Shown piece after piece: positions 58,986-64,000 of a stretch of DNA of 64,000 nucleotides. How positions within the stretch are numbered: position 1 is the stretch's first letter; each line of letters begins with the position of its first letter. Location of the stretch: NCBI RefSeq assembly GCF_000701905.1, contig NZ_JNKC01000012.1:1-64000 (forward strand). Direction: 5' to 3'. The position numbers and the translations under genes are program-made. The notes beneath the pieces are model-generated. The model was not told the origin of the DNA. It saw nothing but the letters and a program-made list of their open reading frames with translations, and ran no database searches. The stretch comes from Proteiniclasticum ruminis DSM 24773 (lineage in GTDB: Bacteria; Bacillota; Clostridia; Clostridiales; Clostridiaceae).

Positions 58986-59887
58986 GTTTTGATAAAAAGA
59001 AACGGCTCCGCAGAACCATGATGTTTCTTAATGCCCATCGGGCAAGCCTTGTGAAAGATCCTTATGTCTACAAACCAGATTCCATCATCTTTGATCTGGA
59101 GGATGCGGTGTCGGAGAATCAGAAAGACTCTGCAAGAATCCAGCTCTACAACACTCTGAAGTATGCAGATTATAAAGGTGTTGAGAGACTTGTTCGAATC
59201 AATGGATTTGATTCGAAGCACTGGAAAGAAGACATCCGAGCTTCCGTAGCTGGAGGATGCGATGGCATCCGAATTCCAAAATGCGAAAAGAAAGAGGATG
59301 TACTCCGTGTAGAAGAAGAAGTAAGAAAAGCAGAACTGGAGTTTCACAAGGAACTTGGCTCCACCCTGCTCATGGCAGCCATCGAAACCCCACTGGGTGT
59401 TCTGAATGCCTATGAACTGGCTGCGAGTTCAGACCGGATTCTCGGCATATCCATTGGTGCTGGAGATTTCATGAGAACCATGCACGCCAAACGGACTGCT
59501 GAAGGCTTTGAAATGCTTGCAGCAAGAAGTCATCTGATTCTGGCAGCAAGAGCCGCTGATGTCATGTGTTTTGATACCGTGCATACAGATGTGGAAGACT
59601 TGGATGGACTCCGAAGAGATACAGAGCTCATCAAGAATATGGGCTTCGACGGAAAATCCGTCATCAGTCCAAAGCAGATCTCCATCATCCATGAAGTTTT
59701 CACACCCACACAAAGTGAAATCGAAATGGCAGAAAAAACAATTCTCGGTGTAGAGGAACTGGCCAAAGAAGGCGTAGGCGTCTTCATTGTGGACGGTCAA
59801 ATGATTGACATCGCCATGGTGGAAGGTGCACGTAGAGTTCTTCATCTGGCAAAGGCATCGGGAGTCTACAGGGGGGATTTGGTATGA
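58982..59887 (+). CDS. citE: Citrate-lyase-type beta subunit, set 2 (diverged)
   Basis: A 301-residue CitE-family TIM barrel. It keeps RRTMMF, IFDLEDAVS, VRING, AAIETPLGVLNA and GFDGKSVISPKQI. It differs from copy 1 at expected CoA and metal positions: FVPASN is replaced by FLNAHR, and GAEDY by GAGDF. Those changes suggest another substrate or altered kinetics: citramalate lyase is a known sister enzyme with the same subunit plan. The start is GTG seven bases after GGGAGG. It overlaps citD2 and citF2 by four bases each. Confidence 0.88.
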   Translation: MSFDKKKRLRRTMMFLNAHRASLVKDPYVYKPDSIIFDLEDAVSENQKDSARIQLYNTLKYADYKGVERLVRINGFDSKHWKEDIRASVAGGCDGIRIPKCEKKEDVLRVEEEVRKAELEFHKELGSTLLMAAIETPLGVLNAYELAASSDRILGISIGAGDFMRTMHAKRTAEGFEMLAARSHLILAARAADVMCFDTVHTDVEDLDGLRRDTELIKNMGFDGKSVISPKQISIIHEVFTPTQSEIEMAEKTILGVEELAKEGVGVFIVDGQMIDIAMVEGARRVLHLAKASGVYRGDLV

Positions 59888-61446
59888 AGAATTTAGTAGG
59901 CCGTGATATTCCAGAACAGTTTCTGAAGGATGGGAAAGAGGTTTTTCAGGGGCAGCACTACCGGGATGGATATACCTATAAGAAAGCAAGTCCGACGGTA
60001 AGGTCTTACATGAAGCCCAGTGAAGGCAAACTGGCTTCTTCCTTGGAAGAAGCCATCAAGCAGTCTGGTCTTAAGGACGGAATGACTGTATCTTTCCATC
60101 ACCACTTCAGAGATGGGGACTATGTTGTCAACATGGTCATGGATACCATTCATCAGCTGGGAATCCGGGATATCACCATATGTGCCAGTTCTCTCGGTAC
60201 TGCCCACGCACCTATTGTAAAGTATATTGAAGACGGCACCATCACCGGGATTTCTTCCAGTGGAGTCCGAGGCGAGATTGGAGATGCCATCTCCAGCGGG
60301 AAGCTGAAAAATCCAGCCTTCATCAGAAGTCATGGCGGCCGTGTCAGAGCCATCGAAACCGGAGACATCCATATCGATGTGGCATTCATCGGTGCTCCAA
60401 CCTCAGATGCTTTCGGAAATGCTCGAGGAAAAGGCGGAAAATCCGATTGTGGTGTGCTCTCCTATTCCATGGTGGATGCAAAGTATGCCGATAAAGTGGT
60501 TGTCATCACCGATACCTTGGTGCCCTTCCCCAATTATCCACCAAGCATTGAACACATTGATGTGGATCATGTGGTTGTGGTTCCGGAAATCGGAAACCCT
60601 AAAAAAATCGCCAATGCTCTTCTTCGGTTCACAACAGACCCAAGAGAGCTGCTCATTGCAGAATATGCCACAAAGGCGCTGGTAAGCACCCCTTATTTCA
60701 AAGACAATTTCTCTTTCCAGACAGGCGGTGGGGGACCCTCCCTGGCAGTCACAAGATTTCTGAAGCCTTACATGCTGGAGAAAAACATCAAAATGGGCTT
60801 TGCCATTGGGGGAATCACAAAACCCATGATCGATCTTCTGGAAGAAGGTCTCATCAAGACCATCGTGGATGCTCAGGACTTTGACCTTACATCCATTGCT
60901 TCTGTCCATGATCATCCAAGGCACTTTGAGATCTCCACTTCCCAATATGCGAATCCCATGAACAAGGGTGCCTTTGTCAATCAGCTGGACTTTGTCATCT
61001 TAGGGGCTTTAGAGGTGGACACAGACTTCAACGTCAACGTCATCACAGGTTCAGACGGCGTAGTAAGAGGTGCTCCTGGTGGTCATGTGGACACCGCAGC
61101 CGGAGCCAAGTGCTCCATCATTGTGGCTCCACTTGTCAGAAGCAGAATTCCAACCATCAAGGACTCTGTCATCACTGTGACAACTCCAGGTGAGAGTGTC
61201 GATATTGTGGTTACCGAAGTAGGTGTGGCCATCAATCCGAGACGTCAGGATCTTCTGGATACGCTCAAAGACTCAGGACTTCCGCTCATGACCATAGAAG
61301 AGCTCCGGGATGAAGCCTACGCTCTTGTAGGTAAACCCGAAGAGATCGAGTTTCTTGATCAGGTGGTGGCACTCGTAGAATACAGAGACGGTACCCTCAT
61401 CGATGTCATAAGAAAACCAAAACCTGTAACCCTATCATCCATTTGA
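59884..61446 (+). CDS. citF: Citrate-lyase-type alpha subunit, set 2
   Basis: A 520-residue paralogue of the alpha subunit at 54572-56110 with the same motifs: TVSFHHHFRDGDYV, SHGGRVRAIE, GAPTSDAFGNARG, FQTGGGGPSLAVTRFL and GVAINPRRQDL. The loop GTGGST of copy 1 reads GGGGPS here. It starts on the ATGA overlap with citE2. The next gene, 104 bases on, is the 2-hydroxycarboxylate transporter. Confidence 0.92.
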   Translation: MKNLVGRDIPEQFLKDGKEVFQGQHYRDGYTYKKASPTVRSYMKPSEGKLASSLEEAIKQSGLKDGMTVSFHHHFRDGDYVVNMVMDTIHQLGIRDITICASSLGTAHAPIVKYIEDGTITGISSSGVRGEIGDAISSGKLKNPAFIRSHGGRVRAIETGDIHIDVAFIGAPTSDAFGNARGKGGKSDCGVLSYSMVDAKYADKVVVITDTLVPFPNYPPSIEHIDVDHVVVVPEIGNPKKIANALLRFTTDPRELLIAEYATKALVSTPYFKDNFSFQTGGGGPSLAVTRFLKPYMLEKNIKMGFAIGGITKPMIDLLEEGLIKTIVDAQDFDLTSIASVHDHPRHFEISTSQYANPMNKGAFVNQLDFVILGALEVDTDFNVNVITGSDGVVRGAPGGHVDTAAGAKCSIIVAPLVRSRIPTIKDSVITVTTPGESVDIVVTEVGVAINPRRQDLLDTLKDSGLPLMTIEELRDEAYALVGKPEEIEFLDQVVALVEYRDGTLIDVIRKPKPVTLSSI

Positions 61447-61550
61447 TTTTATGTCAGGATTCAGACTCCATAACTCCCCGTAGGATGGGTCCTGACTGAA
61501 ATAATATTCATCATTATTATTATTAATTTATTATTGGAGGAATGAACAAC

Positions 61551-62858
61551 ATGACAAACTCAACAAACGCCAAGAAAGCGCTGAAGCTTTACGGCATGCC
61601 ATGGTGGTTTGCCACTGCAGCCATTTTAGTTGTATATCTTGCTGCATACCTTGAAGTACTCTCTACCGATATGGCAGGAACACTTGCCCTGATGCTGGCC
61701 ATCGCAGTTCCGCTTTATGAAATCGGAAAGCGGATTCCAATCTGGAACAAATATGTCGGTGGTGGACTTGTCCTTACTTTCCTTGGCACAGCGGCACTTG
61801 TTCAATATAATGTAATCCCAGCGAAGTACACTGAATCCATTGCCATTTTCATGGATGACACAAACTTCCTGACTTTCTTCATCATTGTACTGATCACAGG
61901 TTCTGTGCTTTCCCTCGACAGAGACATTCTTCTCAAGAGCTTTGCCGGTTATGTGCCTGCAATTCTTGGTGGTGTGGTCGGTGCAGCACTCCTTGGAATC
62001 CTTGGTGGTCTTCTATTTGGAGTAAACCCAATCTTGATTCTTCTTCAGTATGTGCTTCCAGTCATGGGTGGAGGTAATGGTGCTGGTGCCATTCCATTAT
62101 CCCAGATCTATGCCGATGTTACAGGCGGAAGCAGTGACTCCTACTATGCCTTTGCCATTGTTATTCTGACCATCGCTAATATTTTCGCCATCATGACTGC
62201 AGCTATGCTGAACAGCCTTGGTGAAAAGAAGCCAGAATGGACTGGAGATAAGAAGACCCTTCTTAGAAATTCTAATTTCGTTGTAAAAGATGATTCCAAC
62301 GAAAAAGTAAGCATGAATGATATCGGTGCAGGACTTTTCCTTGGAGTATCAGCCTTCACCTTCGGACGAGTAATGTCCTCAAAGATCCTGCCAACCATTT
62401 TCGGAGCTCCCATCCATCAGCTGGCCTACATGATCATCTTCGTGGTTATCCTGGCAGCAACAGGTGTAGTACCGAAGAGCATCAGACTTGGCGCAAAGAA
62501 GCTTCAATCCTTTATCACCACAGCATTGACCATCGTTGTTATGGTTGGTGTGGGTGCTGATATGGATCTTGGTGAATTTGTAGCAGCATTAACCCTTCAG
62601 AACGCAGTCATCGCACTTCTGATCGTCATCGGCGCCATCCTTGGTTCAGCAATTGTGGGATATTTTGTTGGATTCTATCCAATCGATGCTGCCATCACCG
62701 CTGGTCTTTGTATGGCCAACAGAGGTGGTTCAGGAGACATCGCAGTACTTGGTGCTGCAGACAGAATGGAGCTCATGGCATACGCTCAGCTTTCCAGCCG
62801 TCTTGGTGGAGCCATCATTCTGATTCTTGGAAGCTTTGCTTTCTCCTTCCTGATGTAA
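61551..62858 (+). CDS. citN: 2-hydroxycarboxylate transporter (CitS/CitN/MaeN family)
   Basis: A 435-residue membrane transporter with 11-12 hydrophobic segments. The two re-entrant-loop signatures of the 2HCT family are present: VMGGGNGAGAIPLSQIY (about 172-188) and the C-terminal NRGGSGDIAVLGAADRMELM (about 384). Members import citrate, malate or related 2-hydroxycarboxylates with Na+ or H+ or in exchange for product. The start is the second ATG after GGAGGA; the first is too close to the ribosome binding site. It is followed by a perfect terminator. Confidence 0.93.
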   Translation: MTNSTNAKKALKLYGMPWWFATAAILVVYLAAYLEVLSTDMAGTLALMLAIAVPLYEIGKRIPIWNKYVGGGLVLTFLGTAALVQYNVIPAKYTESIAIFMDDTNFLTFFIIVLITGSVLSLDRDILLKSFAGYVPAILGGVVGAALLGILGGLLFGVNPILILLQYVLPVMGGGNGAGAIPLSQIYADVTGGSSDSYYAFAIVILTIANIFAIMTAAMLNSLGEKKPEWTGDKKTLLRNSNFVVKDDSNEKVSMNDIGAGLFLGVSAFTFGRVMSSKILPTIFGAPIHQLAYMIIFVVILAATGVVPKSIRLGAKKLQSFITTALTIVVMVGVGADMDLGEFVAALTLQNAVIALLIVIGAILGSAIVGYFVGFYPIDAAITAGLCMANRGGSGDIAVLGAADRMELMAYAQLSSRLGGAIILILGSFAFSFLM

Positions 62859-62900
62859 CAGTTAAGTAATTAAACCATTCATTTAACACCCGATTCTCTG

Positions 62901-62937
62901 AAAAGGTGCACGACAAGAAGACAGTCGTGCACCTTTA
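62901..62937 (+). terminator. Terminator after the transporter gene
   Basis: AAAGGTGCACGAC pairs with GTCGTGCACCTTT, a perfect 13-bp stem; the T tail (TATTATTCC) is short. Confidence 0.8.
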
Positions 62938-63009
62938 TTATTCCTTCTATTTTTATTTTCAACTCTCGTTTTCTTTATGTTTTTTCGATGTTTTTTCGCT
63001 TATCTTTTA

Positions 63010-63038
63010 TTGTGAGGCACCTGGTAATCGTTTATACT
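63010..63038 (+). promoter_or_regulatory. Promoter of oadA with cre-like site
   Basis: -35 TTGTGA (63010-63015), 17-bp spacer, -10 TATACT (63033-63038). The spacer and -10 hold GTAATCGTTTATA (63024-63036), the same 13 bases as the cre-like site of the PTS operon, placed to block RNA polymerase. Confidence 0.65.
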
Positions 63039-63127
63039 TGTATTGATTACAGTTATTTTGTCTGCCTATGAAAAACATTTTTACAGGTAGAAATCCTATC
63101 ATCTAAATCTTGTAGGAGGAATTATAC

Positions 63128-64000
63128 ATGACGAAAGTCTTATTGAATGACTTAACAGTCCGGGATGGAAACCAGAGCCTTCTGGCCACGAGAATGGCCA
63201 AAGAAGACATCATCGCCCTGGTGGAAGCCCTGGACAAAGTGGGATACAATGCCATGGAAGTGTGGGGTGGCGCTACCTTTGACGCATCTCTTCGCTTTCT
63301 TTCTGAAAACCCCTGGGAGATCTTAAGGGAAATCCGAAAAACAGCTAAGAACACCAAGCTGTCCATGCTGCTGCGCGGTCAGAACCTCGTAGGCTACCGC
63401 CATTATGACAACGATACTTTAGAGCGGTTCATCCGCCTTGCCATCGCAAACGGCATCGATATCATCCGAGTTTTTGATGCCCTCAATGATCTTCGGAATA
63501 TCAAATACTCCATGAAGTTCATCAAGAAATACGGCGGACACTGCCAAGCGGCCATCAGCTACACCGTGAGCCCAGTGCACACCGAGGCATATTTTGTGGA
63601 CTTAGTGAAGAAGATGGCGGACCTTGGCGCAGACTCCATCTGCATCAAGGACATGGCCGGCATCCTCATGCCTGACGCAGCCTACAGCCTGGTGAAAGCA
63701 CTGAAAGCTGTGACGGATCTTCCCATCAATGTCCACAGCCATACCACCGCAGGTCTCACCCATCTGGTGATGCTCCGGGCCATGGAGGCAGGAGCGGATA
63801 TGGTGGATACCGTGATCTCTCCTTTTTCCGGAGGCACCAGCCACATCGCCGGGGAAACCATCATCGAAACAGCCAAGAACATGGGCATCGAGGTGGACTA
63901 CAATGAGGAGGCTCTGGATGCCGCCTATGAGCTGGCGGACAAAATCGCACAGAAATACATCGACAATGGTCTCTATAAGGCAAGAGCTCTCGTGGTGAAT
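63128..64000 (+). CDS. oadA: Oxaloacetate decarboxylase alpha subunit / pyruvate carboxylase subunit B (partial)
   Basis: The first 291 codons are present and the gene runs off the right edge. It is the carboxyltransferase TIM barrel of the OadA/PycB family: LTVRDGNQSLLATRM (9-23, metal Asp and substrate Gln), EVWGGATFDASLRFL (44-58), DIIRVFDALNDLRN (about 112-125), ICIKDMAGILMP with the catalytic metal-bound Lys, and VHSHTTAGLTHL. It moves the carboxyl of oxaloacetate to biotin. Beside citrate lyase and a citrate-type transporter, it fits the citrate fermentation route to pyruvate. Strong AGGAGG before ATG. Whether a C-terminal biotin domain and OadB/G follow cannot be seen. Confidence 0.94.
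   Translation, partial: MTKVLLNDLTVRDGNQSLLATRMAKEDIIALVEALDKVGYNAMEVWGGATFDASLRFLSENPWEILREIRKTAKNTKLSMLLRGQNLVGYRHYDNDTLERFIRLAIANGIDIIRVFDALNDLRNIKYSMKFIKKYGGHCQAAISYTVSPVHTEAYFVDLVKKMADLGADSICIKDMAGILMPDAAYSLVKALKAVTDLPINVHSHTTAGLTHLVMLRAMEAGADMVDTVISPFSGGTSHIAGETIIETAKNMGIEVDYNEEALDAAYELADKIAQKYIDNGLYKARALVVN

Noticed and set aside
63103-63888. Minus-strand open frames under the oadA gene
   Set aside because: They are antisense to the clear carboxyltransferase sequence and lack start signals.

Overview
The window comes from a low-to-mid-GC, Gram-positive anaerobe or fermenter of the Clostridia type. The signs are strong AGGAGG ribosome binding sites with frequent TTG/GTG starts, sigma-A promoters with near-consensus boxes and 17-bp spacers, a PyrR-type RNA attenuator, CcpA-like cre sites, a cellobiose PTS, and a citrate lyase/oxaloacetate decarboxylase fermentation module. 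The 16S fragment at the left edge fits a clostridial lineage; I cannot place the genus.

Layout. 1-420: 5' end and promoter of an rRNA operon leaving the window to the left. 0.7-7.4 kb: housekeeping genes (cobalamin adenosyltransferase, an atypical MurE ligase, uracil permease behind a PyrR leader, aroA, an M29 aminopeptidase). 7.6-8.0 kb: two nearly identical tRNA-Lys(CTT) units, each with its own promoter and terminator. 8.1-20.1 kb: iron alcohol dehydrogenase, HMCES/YedK-type protein, a P-loop kinase, two MFS transporters, a two-domain GNAT, a methyltransferase/membrane protein/SWIM cluster and an ABC exporter. 20.2-27.6 kb: a divergent beta-glucoside locus (GntR regulator, PTS IIA/IIB/IIC, GH1 and GH4 6-phospho-beta-glucosidases, DUF3284, ChbG deacetylase) with shared operator-like motifs and a cre site. 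27.7-42.8 kb: mixed housekeeping and redox genes (Old Yellow Enzyme, TcdA, MTA/SAH nucleosidase, M32 carboxypeptidase, SfsA, zinc metallopeptidase, tRNA-Glu, WrbA, two tandem glutathione-peroxidase-like genes, dUTPase with an insertion). A dense DnaA-box cluster lies at 34.1-34.25 kb.

42.9-64 kb is a tricarboxylic-acid island. It holds an aconitase and a YbhJ-like hydratase on the minus strand, then a divergent LysR regulator followed by an isocitrate-dehydrogenase-like gene, a PrpF/YbhH-like isomerase and a second YbhJ-like hydratase on the plus strand. After thioredoxin and OsmC genes come two divergent citrate-lyase-type operons: citC-citD-citE-citF-citX leftward, and a second citD-citE-citF set rightward followed by a 2-hydroxycarboxylate transporter and oadA (cut by the window end). 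Together these genes could import a hydroxy-tricarboxylate, interconvert C6 acids (citrate, aconitates, isocitrate), cleave citrate to acetate and oxaloacetate, and decarboxylate oxaloacetate to pyruvate. The oxidative branch could feed 2-oxoglutarate. The substrates of the YbhJ/PrpF/IDH-like set and of the second lyase are not settled by sequence and are the best candidates for undescribed biology here.
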